A DNA stretch of 64,000 nt from Unio delphinus (lineage: Eukaryota; Mollusca; Bivalvia; Unionida; Unionidae), in contig JAQISU010000169.1 in assembly GCA_029339505.1 (NCBI GenBank), positions 7,308,001-7,372,000 on the forward strand. Direction: 5' to 3'. A program made the position numbers and the translations under genes. Under the pieces are notes generated by a model. The model saw only the letters and a list, made by a program, of their open reading frames with translations, was not told the DNA's origin and made no database searches. Shown one piece after another: positions 11,175 through 24,917 of the stretch (position 1 is its first letter; each line of letters begins with the position of its first letter).

Positions 11175-13615
11175 AGGACTGTACAAATTTGTAATATTTT
11201 ACTAACTTGTTAATGTATACACTGAATATCCAATTACTGCTTCCTCTTGAACTATTAGAGACTTGAAAGTTGTATAGAAAATTGTTTCCACCTACAGCTT
11301 TAGCCTTTAAAATGTCAATTATATGTACGATGTATAGAAAGATCAAAAGAACCAGTTACAGATTATACTGCAACAAGATAGGATTATCTACTTCATGCTT
11401 TACAAATTCACTTTAATTATATGTACCCAATCAAAGCATTGCAAGTAATAAAAGTGTTACATAAACCAACTTGATTAGGTTCTTTCAGAACAAATTAAAT
11501 TATCCATGTTTAGTGAAAACATTTCTAGTTATAGCAAAATCTAAGAAGGACCCCTACATGACTTTAAAGAAAAGTAGAAAACAATTTTTCTTAATTTATT
11601 TTAATAAGAGTATTTAATATTTACACATTCCCAGACTGGTACTTCACTATACTCAACCAATTAAACAGGAACTTACCTTAAACTATATACTGACTACAAC
11701 ATATACTTGCATGCACATGTGTACACAGTGATGATAAAATTGCTGGTTTTCTTAAGTGTAATATTGTTTTCTTGAAAGTTCAACACAGCTTCAAATTTTG
11801 TAAAAACACCCCAACAGTTCATGCAAGAGTTAAATATTTTCAAAAATAATCAGTTCTCTTTACATGTATTTACTTTTCAACTTATTTTCCCTGGCTTTTA
11901 TATGATAAAACAGTAACTGAGATCTACGTTGTATAAGCACAATGTAATCTGAAAATCGTATATTCTATTTGCAAAAGTAAGAAATAAGCATATCATAATT
12001 GTTAATTCTTAAAAATAAATTTGTTGTCCTTTTCAAATCTGAGTCATAAGTTTAGATCCATTCCACAAATAATTTCCATAAAATGTACTGCACCTGGGCT
12101 GGCAAAGAATAAATTCAATATTTTCTATTCCCTCTTTATAAAAAGTGCATTTATCATTATCTCTTAAATGACTTCATTTCAAAGCAGTTTTGTGGCAATA
12201 TTTATATGAAGAAATTTAAAATTAAAGCTAATAAGTTCTGTATCTCTTGTATAATGGTTCAGCAAAACAAATATTGTCCAATGATCTGCACACAAAATGC
12301 CTGATTTAAATTTCATATTCACTTTTTGGCTTGTTGTTTACCATTTTCATTACCCTAAGAAATGACACTTTGTTGAAAAATGCAAGAAAATTATTTTTAA
12401 CTTAAATAAAAAGAAACAAGTTTCCTTTTGCAATTTACTGATATCATTGAGATAAGAGAAAGTGCTTAAAAAATTAGTAGTTTGTGCTTTCTGTTTTATT
12501 TCATCAAAACTTAATAAAGATCCTTGTGTATTGTACTACGTTTAGTACCATGCCATCGTTAAAAAGCATAAATAAGATCATGCCCAAAAAAATTTAATGG
12601 AATTAAAATTCTCTTCAATTTTGATTTGCCCTAATTTAAATAACTTTGAACCTCTACATTTTTTCTAAATATTTGTTCAGAAACCAACTGTTGCCATACA
12701 AAGCATAAATATCAATAAAAAATCAAATTAAACACTGTACATGTATGGCATGGTAGGATTTTTTAAACCTTAATGGGTACAACAGTAATATGATGGGGAG
12801 AAATGCAATTTTATCCTTCAACACAGAAATAAAAACAAATGCATGCAAACACACAATCACATACCCTTAAAGGCCATCTAACTTTAATATCATAGTAAAT
12901 ATGATCAACCTTCACTAAATTTTGGTGACCAGAGTTTAGATTACAAGTGGGATTATTATCTAACATAAAAATCATCTCCACAGAAGTACAATATAATAAG
13001 CTATGTTGGATGTTATCAATCAAGTTTATATAAATGATTTTAAAGTGGAAACAAATTCAGAGTTATGATCTAGGACCAGCTCCCTGAAAGAACTACTAAG
13101 TCCCTACAGCTAGGATCTCCAGTTTTTATCTTGTGTTACCAGCCTGCACAATTTGGGTCAAAAGGTTTTTAAAATCCTAATAAGAAAAAAAAAAACTGGG
13201 TGGAAAATAATACAAATAAATATGTTGCATCTTGACCTATACTTACATAATTCAATCCATTCTTCTCATTGATTATTCCCAATACAGACATGATGAAATG
13301 CTGTTAGAAAGTTACACTAAAAAAGGCTAATAAATACTATGTGACTTTTTACATGTTCACACCTTGATCTTGTAGTTTTCTTATTTAACCCAAACAGGTG
13401 ATTACACACCCTTTTCTACCATACTGATCTATGGTAGCCATACGTGCCCATGTAAATGCACTTCACCTCATATTCTTATTCTAAATAAAGGAGCATCATT
13501 TTAATTAAAGTATCAACTTCCCATTTTAAATACTTGTCAATCAGAAGTGAAGACATTTCTTTTCATTAATAATGTGGATAATTGGTGAATACATACAAAT
13601 AATGTTTGGTTTCAT
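11175..13615. other. Intergenic, no feature seen
   Basis: About 2.4 kb of AT-rich sequence without long ORFs or recognisable repeats. Scattered poly-A and poly-T tracts only. Confidence 0.4.
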
Positions 13616-13619
13616 GGGG

Positions 13620-13808
13620 ATAAAAACCATTTTTCAGCACACAACAGGTAATACATGTAAGTTAGTATATTTGGTGGATGAAGAACCACTAACTGATTGA
13701 AAGCTACTGGCAATCTTTCTCATGCACACATGCTGGTCAAGCAGGGACTCGTGTAGATGAGGTGAGATGTGATCAGCAAACACAACTGCACAGATCACTC
13801 AGCCAGTC
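13620..13808 (-). mobile_element. Old, diverged family-1 SINE
   Basis: Retains 'ccatttttcagcacaca', 'ggtggatgaagaacc', 'gctactggcaa' and 'tcactcagcca' in family-1 order on the minus strand, but the B box and spacing are eroded. Older than the other family-1 copies. Confidence 0.6.
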
Positions 13809-13928
13809 CTAAACATATATTGAAAAAGTTGCCATAATTTTGTATTTTAATGTAAATATATTAAGGGTCCTGTTTCCCACAATGTGACAGCATCACCCCC
13901 AGTGTATGATTTTGTTTCATCAAACATC

Positions 13929-14132
13929 AAACCAGTGGCCTCAAAGATTAGAGCATCAGCCTTGGATGAGGGATATCACAGACTTGAACCCTGGCCATCT
14001 AATACAAAAAATGTATAAAAATGCTACTCCCAGTTGTCTTGCTTGGTATTCAGCATTAAGAGGTTAGTGTTAGGACTGGTTGGCCTGATGTCAGGATAAT
14101 GTGACTGGGTGGGACCTAATACTACATGTACA
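13929..14132 (+). mobile_element. Family-2 SINE, tail-truncated
   Basis: Plus-strand tRNA-like head ('agtggcctcaaagattagag', B box 'gacttgaaccctgg'), then the body with 'attcagcattaagaggttag' and 'gtcaggataatgtgactggg'. The distal body present at 10860-10980 is missing, and the non-LTR sequence starts directly after. Confidence 0.75.
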
Positions 14133-14139
14133 TGTACAC

Positions 14140-14828
14140 GACAGACTACTTGGTGTTTTGGTAGATAATAATCTATCATGGACTGATCATATCAAACATA
14201 TCAGTAAAAGGTCAATTCAAGTTTATGGCTTCTCAGTAGGATAAGACATTTTTTCCCTGAAAGGCACAGAAAATTATTTTATAACAGTTACATACAACCG
14301 TATTTTGACTACTGTAATACAGTATGGGGTAATTCAAATGATAAAAACATATCAAAGTTGGAAAAAATTCAGAAAAGAGCATTAAGGCTAATATCAAACC
14401 AGAAAGAAAGCAAGGAAAATTTAGCTGGTAAGTTAAAAATATTACCTATTAAAGACCGAATATGTTTAAGAAAAGCCAAATTAATGTACAGGATATCCAA
14501 TAATAGTGTTCCTGAATATTTACAATCCCTATTCCAGTATAGGCTACCTGGTAATACACCCAACCTGCGATCAATATCTACAAAACAGTATAAAATTCCC
14601 AAACCAAATAAGGAATTATTCAAGAAAAGTTTCCAATACTCTGGAACTTTGCTCTGGAATAGTATTCCAGTTGAGATTAGAAATGCCCACTCTATTTCCA
14701 TCTTCCAAACCCAATATATCCAGTGGCTTCAGAGATGCTGTTGAATTAATTAAATTCCTTGTATGAGGGCCTCAAGGTAGATTAGTTCTTAGCTAATTGT
14801 GTTACCCTCTTTAAATAAAGTCATTATT
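14140..14828 (+). mobile_element. 3' part of a non-LTR retrotransposon (CR1/jockey-like)
   Basis: The first 200 bases, read with frameshifts, resemble the end of a LINE reverse transcriptase ('LGVLVDNNLSWTDHI'). An open 128-codon frame at 14358-14744 follows, with the C-terminal region common after the RT domain (KIQKRALRLI, LCWN-like LLWNSIP, AHSISIF). A short 3' UTR ('ggcctcaaggtagattag', AATAAAG) follows. The same 3' UTR ends fragments at 2518-2819 and 17257-17378, so the family is multicopy. The upstream RT core and endonuclease are absent: a 5'-truncated, dead insertion. Confidence 0.85.
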
Positions 14829-15061
14829 ATGTATAATGTGCTAGTGGTAGACTTAACTGTAAACTTCCCTACTGCAGATATAAGTGATATAAAACTGTTA
14901 TAACTATGTTAAAAATGTAATCCCACATAATTTCATTAAGCTATCATGACATGTATCATGTATTACTACCACAGGCCATGTAATAATAGTCCACAATAGA
15001 AAAAGAAAATATGTATAGTATGCATGTCACTACAACTAAAACTAGAACTAAAATAAGGTGA

Positions 15062-15318
15062 TGGGGCCCAGAGTGGCCGAGTGGTCTAAAGCGCTCTCCG
15101 TTACAGATCACTGCCATCTCACCTCTGTCTACATGAGTTCAAGGCTAAAATTTGGCATATGTAGTTATGTGAAAAACTTTGCCAATAGCTTCTCGTGGGT
15201 CGGTGGTTCTTTCCCAGTGTTTTCCCGGGTTCTTCCTCCACCAATAATACTGGCCGCCATGTATAGCCTGCCTATCGTGTGCTGAATAATGGCGTTAAAC
15301 CCTACAAGAACAACAAAA
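15062..15318 (+). mobile_element. tRNA-derived SINE, family 1
   Basis: A complete plus-strand copy. A box 'gagtggccgagtggtctaa' at about 15070, a degenerate B box near 15140, conserved body ('cttctcgtgggtcggtgg', 'ttcttcctccaccaataata') and the A-rich CAA tail 'accctacaagaacaacaaaa'. Confidence 0.85.
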
Positions 15319-15329
15319 TAACGTGAAAT

Positions 15330-15444
15330 AAGTGTGTGAGATTTGGATTTTAAACGAAGATTTATAAACTTTTCAGTCAATCACTGTGATGTCTGCAGTG
15401 TGGTATTTTAAGCGATGTCTAGCACTGGGGCATCATGCCACAGA
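15330..15444 (-). mobile_element. Family-2 SINE fragment
   Basis: Only the head-distal body is present ('cagtcaatcactgtgatgtctgcag', 'gtctagcactggggcatcat'). It stops abruptly at 15444, where non-LTR sequence begins. Confidence 0.75.
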
Positions 15445-15810
15445 CACATTTCTCTTCAGTACAGGGTCATCTTTGATAAAAGTTATATCCAGCTATATCT
15501 GGCCTGCTGTAATGTAATTTGGGGTAATACCTCTCATTCAAACATAATACATTTAGGACTTCAAAAGAGGGCTTTCCATTTAATTCTATATCAATGTATA
15601 GACAATATCCATGATGCAATGAATAACAAAGGTTTTTACAATAATGTTAATCCACATTTAAGGTCCATAAGAAGTAAAAATTACATTATACCAAGGTCAA
15701 AAAATACTGGTCGACTGGTATGGAACAACAATCCCAGTGACATACGGCAGGCTCATAGCATTTCTTTTTATAATCAATGTCTAAAATGGATGAAATCTTT
15801 AGACAACTGA
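15444..15810 (+). mobile_element. Second non-LTR retrotransposon C-terminal fragment
   Basis: An open frame to 15810 has the same layout as 14358-14744 (QKRAFHLI, LRSIRSKNY, LVWNNNPSDIRQAHSIS) but is clearly diverged and shorter in the middle. It is therefore a different family or a deleted copy. No 3' UTR match to the other family is seen downstream. Confidence 0.75.
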
Positions 15811-15919
15811 ACAGTTCTAGTACAATACATACTGTCTGCTTTTCTGTAAATTTGAATCATTTGCACAGTTAAATTTTTCAATGCAGGATGATATTCTATA
15901 TAATATGTTTATAAAATTG

Positions 15920-17045
15920 TAACAGAATTGTTACCGAGTGGTTGGTGGATTAAATGAACAACACAAACACAATATGTGAAATATGTAAATTTATGAAATA
16001 AATTATTAATGAAAAATAATGATGTATCAACACAACAACTCATGCGCTCAACCCACAATCACACTTCACAACCATTCACAATTTAAAAATAAATTAAATA
16101 TTAATACAAAATAAACACAGATCCAAGGAACCTCCTGGACCACACAAATGTTTCATTAAAAAAAATGGAACCTTTAAAAAATTATATTATCGCATGTATA
16201 AATTGTGATAACAAATACAAACATCAAATTATACTATCGCACGTATGGATTGTGACAACAAGTACAAACATCTACATGTATTTAAATCAAGTTATTAACT
16301 GTTATTGAGATTCATGTAACTATGTGTAAATATAACAATGTATTCAATTGTCACCACAATTGAAACACACACATGCATCTCGACCCTGTACAACCGTACG
16401 ATTCACCAACTGTTGAATCGCCGCACAGCTTCTCCGAATACCTAGGGTTGACCCAATACTTTTATCGGCCACTTGCCCTTCATGGATCCACTACAGTTAT
16501 ATGTACAGACAGCATACAGCATCTACTAGAACCACCGGTCCCAAACACTTAGATGCTACCCAGGACGTTTACACCTCTAGACAGCTCCGACACTCAAGAC
16601 ATTTAGACTTCTAGATTTCCAGATATTTACACATCTCGACAGACGTAGACGGACAGACAATCCGACAGACAGACAGTGAGATACCTCAATTTGATCGCAC
16701 AATTAAACAGCATAATCATGGCACAATCACGGCACAATCAATCACATTCAGCCCTTTTGCTGGAGCAATCAATCACATTCAGCTACAATTCAGTCATATT
16801 CAGCTACAATTCAGCCCTTTGGCTGGAGAAAGAATGACGAGCTATCTCTCCTTTGACAAGATACTTTTGACTCTTAATCTTTTTAGAAATATTTTGCCTT
16901 GTATGTCCTCAAATAGGTGAGCAGAATTCACGGAAAAATTCCCGTGCACCCCGTGATTATAATGTTCCTGACTTCAAGTGATTTGTAGTCAGGCACATGC
17001 AAATCGCTACACGTCGCTTACCTTGAAAAACACTTATTCACCCCA
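15920..17045. other. Repeat-like block, possible retroelement LTR remnant
   Basis: Bounded by GTTACCGAG near 15931 and GGTAACGC near 17046. Inside are a 47-bp tandem duplication (16177-16271, 'aaattatattatcgcatg' and 'aaattatactatcgcacg'), clusters of CAGACAGA near 16630-16680, and repeated 'acattcagc(c/t)' blocks at 16740-16830. No ORF. The hexamer ends hint at an LTR but no second copy lies in the window. Confidence 0.3.
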
Positions 17046-17256
17046 GGTAACGCATGTACGACGAAACAAAAAAAATGGTGAAATTAGTTTGTATTCAAGA
17101 AGAAATAAATTAAATTTTCGCCTAATTCTGTGACAAAGATACTTGTGCATATATCTGAGGCTTGATACTCTTGAGTTTTTAAATCACTTAATTATTTAGT
17201 GTCAAGCCAGATTCTTCACATCATGTTCAATATAATGTGTACATTGTACATAACAT

Positions 17257-17318
17257 ATAGAAGGCCTCAAGGTAGATTAGTTCTGTAAATAACTGAGTTA
17301 CATTCTCTAAATAAAGTC

Positions 17319-17377
<59 letters not shown>

Positions 17378-17378
17378 G
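17257..17378 (+). mobile_element. Non-LTR 3' UTR fragment with (ATT)n tail
   Basis: 'aaggcctcaaggtagattag' and 'ctaaataaagtc' match the 3' UTR at 14768-14820, followed by an (ATT)n run. A very short, 5'-truncated insertion of the same LINE family. Confidence 0.85.
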
Positions 17379-20100
17379 TGTTTTTACAGAGATGGTTCAT
17401 TCTTTTTGTCTGAGACAGACACCTTTGGAAATAAGAATTTTAAAGTTTGAAAGTCTACATAGTGAAATCTTTCTATAAAGAACACACTGAACTTTGTACT
17501 TTATGTACATGTAATCATTATATAATGGATGAAATTGATACTGAACTTTAGAAAAGCCACTTGTATATACTGTCCTTTATGAACAGGTCTGGAGATCCTA
17601 CAACTCTGGAGCTTTAGTGTGATATTGAGCTTCACTATCACCCAATTGGAAAATAGTTTTCTAAAGTAATTTCATGTATGAATGGTCAAAACTTAACATA
17701 AGAATTAAGTTCATTCTCAATATTTGTAAGGTCTGGCCTAGCGTCCTTTATATGAAGGTGTTTGCTTTGGACGTTTCTCTAGACTTATCTCTTTGCCACT
17801 TGTGCCAATGCAATTGTATTATGGGTGCTTTTTTTTGGAACTAGATGGTACACTATAACATTTGTGACTGCAGTCTCAAATCATTTATCAATAATTAAAA
17901 CGGAAAAGTGAGCATATACACCTGTGACAGTACTTGTGATCCAAATGATAGTCTGAACTGACAGCATCCATCTTGGCACTTAGCATCATAATTTTAAATA
18001 AAAAATGCAATCAGAGATATCATGTGTCAGAATAATGTTGACAATATTAAAGTGATCAAGTAACACATATTATGGTAATCTCTGTTTCTCAAATTTCCAA
18101 GGTCCACATTCATATCAGTCAAAAAAGAAGCCCTACTCTAAAGTTTATATGGGAATGGTAATAAATAATAAGATAAGATAAAGCAACTATTGGTCATGGT
18201 AAAAAAAATACCACTTTTTAGAGTAAAAAATAAAGACCATTATCAATAGATGTAAGTTTTATTTATTTATTTTTCAGTACATGTATTGCCTATTTCCACT
18301 TGTACGAAAATGCTGACAATAAGATAAATATGACAAATGTAAATTGATCTGAACCCAACAAGAACCGATTTCTTTTTCACAGTAATATGCCTCCTAAAAA
18401 ATTCTGCACAACACTGACTCACCTACTCTGCTCAAGTGTAAGCCACACCACCTCACTTAGATGATGGAGCTAGAAAATAGGTCACTGTGACCTATTTCCC
18501 ATGTATTTTGTATGTTTTTATTGGTTTTAATGGTCTCATAACATTGGCTATATCATGCTGAAGAAATGGGGGCTAAGTTCCCTTCTGAAGAAGTCGCAGA
18601 AGAAACCAACAGAAACTGTCCTGGGTGTGTATCGAACCCATTGATTATGAATCTCTACCAACTGAGGTACTGCAGCTCTCTGTAATGGATGTGAATATTA
18701 ACCAACAATTTCACTTTTAGATAAGTGCATAAACAATAGTGTCTGAAATATATTGGTTGCAAAATACTTGCCAAGATAAATGACTTCCATCATTTGCAAG
18801 GACAACACATACCACAATTTAAAAGAAATGATAAAATTGTCCTTTAAAAATAAAAAAGACCTATTGCAACAGCAGCCACCACTGAAGTACTATTAGAAAA
18901 GCAATACTTAGTATGCCTAAATCTCCCGATGTTTCAATGGAGAGAATATATTGCTGTGGATGCAAGAAAGTATGCAAGTAATGACCATCACTAAACTCAG
19001 TCTTGCCTATCAGTCAAATTTTGTATACCATAGATTTCAATGTTTATCAGTGTCTCTTTACAGGTTTGACTGCACAAAAATCTTAAATGAGCAAATCAAA
19101 TTTTAAAAAATGCTGGACACTGACAAAATTAACTATGATATAAAAAAAACAACAGAATCCTGGATGGAACAGTGGGAAACATACATACCCAGTACACAAG
19201 AAGGGACAGGTGTCAGTACAACATTTTGCAAGAATGAGAGAGAAAGACAGAAGAAAGATGAGCAAAAGAGAAGAAAAAAATGCAATCACACCAATGAATA
19301 AAGCACAATGGCAAAAGGAAACATTCATTATTTCACCTTAAATGTGCCATAATAATAGGAACTGTTCCTAACAAGATGGAATTCTGTGATAAATAGATCA
19401 GACTTTGATACCAAGAAATCAGTCACTGAAACCTAAAAGGTCAGAATCTAATTTATACATCAAAAATTAAATACTCAAGACAGGCATAGACAGAATCTTT
19501 GTTGAATTTTAATGGCACTTTAACATTATTAGCTATTGTGAAGATGAATATGGATGTAAAAGCCTTTCCTAATGCTAGAACAAACTGCTGACCCATGCTG
19601 ACCTAGACTGGTATTAAACCCATGGCTATTTAATTATGAATGTGACAATTTATCAATCTGACAATTACACTGAAGCAAAAAAAATATAAAACCAATTTTA
19701 AGTGTGTTTCACACAAGATTAATTATCTCTATAGAATTCAACATGTTTACAAAATTGTCATCAGCTTAAATCCCTCTTGGGCACAAGCGCTAGACACAGC
19801 TTGGTGTTGTCTGGGCATACATGCAGCAGCTGATAACAGTGCCGGGGAGTTTATTTTGAAAGTAAACTGGTAAAAATAGGAATTTAAACATTGTTGAGAA
19901 GACCTGCAACAAATGCCCATTTTGAAAATGGTTTAAAATTTGAATCATTTTATCTAAAATAAGTTCACTGTATTTTCATTTTCATTCTTAAGTAATAGAC
20001 AACTTTAGTTAATAGCCATTAAAGAAATCTAAATTACCAAAGAAAATGTGAAGAAACCTAGAATTTAATATGGGCCTTTGTAATCTATTTCTGAAAGATG
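17379..20100. other. Intergenic, no gene supported
   Basis: About 2.7 kb of AT-rich sequence. An open frame at 19110-19301 encodes a Lys/Glu-rich peptide but lacks any conserved motif or splice context. Confidence 0.4.
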
Positions 20101-20104
20101 GCTG

Positions 20105-20400
20105 TCATATGTCTCCTGGATATTACCTGTTGGATATTATTTTCTGGACATTATCTCCTAGTAATATGTGTTGGGGAGTATCTATTGTACATTATCTTAT
20201 GTATAATCATCGTCTGGAAATTATTTTGTATATGTTTTGGAAAGTACCTTTTATGCATTATATGTTAGAATATCGTCTTTTGGATATAATTTTCTTGATG
20301 GTATCTACTACATATCTTCTGGATAATATCATTATTGCATATCATCTAATGGATATTATCTACAAAATATTTTCAGGATTATGGATATTACCTGTTGGTT
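20105..20400. repeat. Degenerate minisatellite of 'GGATATTATCT'-type units
   Basis: Roughly 20-base units built on 'tggatattatct' and variants ('tggacattatct', 'tggaaattattt', 'tggataatatca') run through the interval. The long open frame here (20070-20468) is a by-product of the repeat; its translation simply cycles Ile/Leu/Tyr. Confidence 0.6.
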
Positions 20401-20464
20401 ATTGTTTATGGGTACCAATTTTAATGCTTACTTGGCTGTTGCAAACAACAAAAATGAATCCTAA

Positions 20465-23400
20465 ATGAAAAAGCACCTGCTATCCCAAAACTGAAGTACT
20501 GATAAAGATCTGAAGATTTTGGTAAACAAAAAAAAAAAAAAAACTGATGTCCACAAAAATAAATTCACTGTTTACAAAAGAAAAACTTGGGCCAAATTTT
20601 AATTATGAAATACATGTAACTGCTTAGAACCATGGACTTGCATAATGAAGCAGAAAGAAAATATAATTTTGTAAATTTTCTACCTATCTCATACACAAGT
20701 CACATTTTCCCAGTCTCTACTTTAAAATACATTCAAGTAGCATTTCATTTAATACTTTTTCTGCTGAGTGTAAAGGTTCTGACAATGTCTCTCAAGAGAA
20801 ATAGCTATTTTATATTTATCTTTGTTTTTTAAAAAAGCTTTGCTGTCACAATGATGGAGGAATCCATCACTTCATTAGCACCCTGCTGCAGTTTAAACTT
20901 AGTGCAGTTCTTCTGTGAAAAATGAGACCAAGGTTATAAAGTGGCTGGTAGTAAGCAAAGTGAAATGCAGCAAACTGTTATTTTTCCGAAGACATTACGA
21001 TAATACAGAAAAAAAGCCATGCAAAAATCAACTCCAACTGATAAAACAGTTTTATTTTGGTCCAACTGCATGCCCAATAAAAATACATGTAACAAGAAGC
21101 TAGCCACATCCTTAATGTTAAACCTGCCCCTGACCTTCAACAAAGTAAGCTGTTATTTGGCTAAAAATGACAAAACACAAATTTTAACAATCAGTTTTTT
21201 TTAGAGTGTACATAGAGAAGAATGTATGGACATGCATACAGACACCAAAATGGCAAATATTTTTAACTGCCAAAGTGGGCTCAAAAATCCAATCATAGGA
21301 CCTCCATTCCCAACAGGTATTTTCTGTCAGTCTTGTTTGGTCTGACAAACCAGAAAAACTCATGGCACAAGGAACATCATACCAAAAGCACATTACATGA
21401 ACAGTTTTAGGCCACATAAAGTTTGCAACATTTTGAATTGGTGAGGTAATCAAATGCATGCATATTCTATGATAAACTGTCTTCTAACTGCCTTAGACAT
21501 CAATTTATTTAACTATGTTAAAAAGATGACAAACTAAGACGAAATCCACCTTCTCAAATACCATATAAGCTCACTGATAGGTCAAGTCCAGCTGCAAACA
21601 ATAGAGACCCTAAAATGCTATTGCATCACAACCAGCAGATCAAGGTGTATGTTTCTTCTACTCGTCACTCCTAAACAAATTTGTACAGACCCATATCTGT
21701 CAGCACAGTATGCAATGCCAGATCTTGGTTTATACAGTTTGCATTTAGCTCACTTAAACATGCATATATTTGGTACATGCCATAAATTAGCGAATATAAC
21801 ACATGTCTAAGTATGACATGCACTTTTCATATGTATTACTGTGTGTAAAAGAAAATATTAGAATGTCTACAGATATATATAACCCACAGGTTTTTGTAAA
21901 GAATAATTAACAACCAAACTCTATTTTTGCTTCTTTGCTTCTTTTCACCATAGTACAGAATACCAGCGTATAGTGAATCATCCTTTCAGTTTACCACTGA
22001 ACCACAACTGAGGTGTTTCAATCGAACAGGGTAAATTTCCTGGGGTAAATTTTCATGCATTGAGACATTGTGCATCCTATGATGACACCACATGCTATTT
22101 GTTAAATGAAGGATCAAAGATACACCTATCGTTTAACAGTAATTCAAAATCAGTAAATAGCCACCTACCTGTTAATAATCGCCAGAGAGCATGAACTACA
22201 CATCTTTTACAATTAAAAATAATAACACAAGCTACTATTCCAAATGGATTCAAGAAATGTGAAATTCTTCCTGAAGTTGATTCATCACAGCAGCTCTGAA
22301 TTTGACTAAAACAGCAAAATTGACCCATCTGTGGCAATTTTATATTTTAGTGAAAACAACAACAGTGCCACTATCCATTATATTAATAAGTTCTTAAAGA
22401 TGCTTATTTTATTATGTTGATCTTGTCTTCTTGTTATTATATCATCTTTAAACTTGGAAAAATGTATCCGAAATGAAAACATAACTATATAATCAACATC
22501 AGACTCATTTACTATTTTGAACTTGATGCATTGTTTGAAATAGGAAAGGAGTCTTTTAAAATATTATTACAATGTGTTAATATGAATAAAGATCATATTT
22601 GATAACATACAGACAACACAGTGGCTTGCATGGTAGGGAAAAACTTGGATAACCCAAGTGTTATATGCATTAATTTACAATAACTGGTCAAGTCAACCTC
22701 CTCCAGCCTCCACAAACAGTTTTGTTTTTAAAAAACAAAATTTTTCTTTCTAAACTAAATAATGATTTGAATATAGTGGAAACATAAGCATTTTTTGGTG
22801 AAGTTAATGCTTGTCTGCTCCTATAGGAATCATGTTACTAATTCAACTCCTATAGTAAACATATGCAAATACCATCATATTCAAAATTCAATAATTTCTG
22901 GGTGCTAATGATCAGACTTATATTTCTCCATGCACAACTACCCTTGGTGCAAGCTTTTACGTGGAGAACACCATATGAGTAGCTGCATTTTGAATTTTTT
23001 TTTTTATCTACATGTGCATGAAACACATGTTATTGATTCTGCACCAAATGAATTAGGTGCTGCTTTCATTATTGAGTACTGCTAAGTCAAGCTTGTAAAT
23101 ATACTAAAATTGCATCAACAGAATATTGTCTATATTTTTCTTAAATTACAGATTAGATAAACTCTCAAAAGATATTTTTACTAAAAATTTTACTTTTCAT
23201 TATTAACCAATTATGGACCACCAAACCCATATATACTATATTATTTGTTCACCCATTTATTGATGAGTTCACAGTTCTTCCATATACTTAGTAGTGTGTC
23301 CTAAACCCTACATGCCTTACATGCACTTTATAACATGGTCACATGACATATTTAAATCAAACCCTTGGTGGTGGAATTATGTTCTCAATGTGAGAAAGTG

Positions 23401-23885
23401 CTATTTTTGTATAAATTTATCAAAACCAGATTAATTTTGTTATTCTCTAAAGTGATGACATAATGCCAAACCTCATTATCTAACCAAAATATAAATACAT
23501 TGTACATGTATAAAAATACATGAAAACTACCCTCTCCTTTGAATTACTGAGCTCAATTCAGCAAATTCCTTTCACAGCACACCTATCATTAAGTCACCTA
23601 CTGTGGTAATGATGTGATGTAATTTAGGTCAACCATGAAAGCCCAAAACAATGATCACAACTGTCATTTGAATAAAACAAAAGCAATCATTTATTAATAC
23701 AATGAAAACAAAGTCTTTAAAAATAACAGGCAAAATGCTATAAAAAAATTCTTAAACTTTTCAAAGCCATTTATATACCACAACTCACATGCTAAGTCAC
23801 AAGAAAACTGACATTAGAGATCTGAACTGCTAAATCTTAATCTTAAAATTCCATCCGCCACATGTACCTCCATCAAGCAAAACTA
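20465..23885. other. Intergenic; contains a family-3 repeat
   Basis: No supportable gene. An A13 run lies at 20529-20541 and family-3 repeat segments at 21575-21770 ('gagaccctaaaatgc', 'ccagcagatcaagg'). Confidence 0.4.
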
Positions 23886-23889
23886 TACA

Positions 23890-24075
23890 GTAATACTAGC
23901 TCAAGTCCAACTTCAAATTGTACAGACCCTAATATGTTGTTGCATAATTGGTCTGTGAAAATTTGATTTGGAGTAATTAGTAAAATAAATAGACCCTGAT
24001 GTCTTGGTGCATTATGATACAGCAGATCAGGATCTTTGGTGTATGCAGTTTCACTAAACTTATAGCTGGGAATAT
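23890..24075. repeat. Dispersed repeat family 3
   Basis: Shares 'agaccctaatatgttgttgcat', 'gatacagcagatcaggat' and 'gtatgcagtt' blocks with the copies near 10600, 21600 and 27050. Confidence 0.6.
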
Positions 24076-24484
24076 ACAGCATTGGTAGGTATAAAAAGCA
24101 CCTTTATGATAGGGACATTTTTAGACATGAAAATGTTTTTTATGAACAAAGACAAAAACTGAGAAATGCATAATTTCAAAGTAAAAAATTAAATAAAATC
24201 ATGTTCATATATATATACAAAATTTAGGCTTTTTTTAAAGGTTTTTTTTAAGGTCTTTGTGAAAAAAATTTAGGTTCAAGAATTGCAGTTTTCAGGCTTT
24301 CACGCACACAAATAATAGCATACTCATCCATTTTACATTATTTTTAATAATATAACTTGGAACTTCTTTTCCACATCCTTAGCAAAGTAAGATCAAAATG
24401 AACTTAATGAACAAGAACTGGAAGATTAAATCATATATTGACAAAAGTAGAGCAATGTACACTGCACAAAATGTCATGCAAAAT

Positions 24485-24917
24485 TCATATATATTTCAAT
24501 GCTTCAAGCTTATCATCAATCTGCTTGTCCAGCTTCAGCTGATCTTCCAGGTTTTTTTTCAGAGATGTCCTTAAGCTATTTGATGTGCCGATGAAAGTAA
24601 GGTTCCTCTGATGTTCTGCTTTTAATGCATAATCATCAGCTAAACTGTTCATTGTTTCTATATCATAAGTTAATGCTGATTTTTTTTTTGGCACTATCTG
24701 GAAACAAGGACTGGAATACTTTTGTTATTCCGGAATTTGATGAAAAGCTGCAGTGTCTATCTATTGTATACAATGTCCAAATAATTTCTGCTTGCAATGT
24801 GTCTTCTTTTGCTACATGATCATGCATAGATGCTGAGGTAGTAGACACCAATGAACAGGATGGCTGAGAATTCGGAGTATGTGGTGACAGTACTTTTCCT
24901 GAATCAGGCTGTTGACG
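24485..24917 (-). CDS. Exon 2 of a BED/hAT-type zinc-finger gene (frameshifted)
   Basis: A polypyrimidine tract and TTTTCTAG acceptor precede 24917. The frame, phase-matched to exon 1, reads a Ser/Pro-rich linker, then a conserved-looking block (LQAEIIWTLYTIDRHCSFSS, LFPDSA). This block resembles the segment between the zinc finger and the transposase-like core of BED/hAT-derived animal proteins. A run of ten A's (about 24675-24685) then forces a stop. In the neighbouring frame a charged helical stretch continues to a stop at 24485, probably coiled coil (LKKNLEDQLKLDKQIDDKLEALKYI as two blocks). A one-base slip joins the two, so this is a recent pseudogene, a sequencing error in the A run, or a gene with another splice site (TTTCCAG at the junction). 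The expected downstream hAT core is absent. Confidence 0.55.

Noticed and set aside
15062..15150. tRNA-Ser/Leu gene (and similar heads at 4395, 26279, 31540)
   Set aside because: A and B boxes are present, but the acceptor stem does not close and the SINE body follows; these are SINE heads.
20070..20468. 132-codon hydrophobic open frame
   Set aside because: It follows a degenerate DNA tandem repeat; the translation is a by-product.
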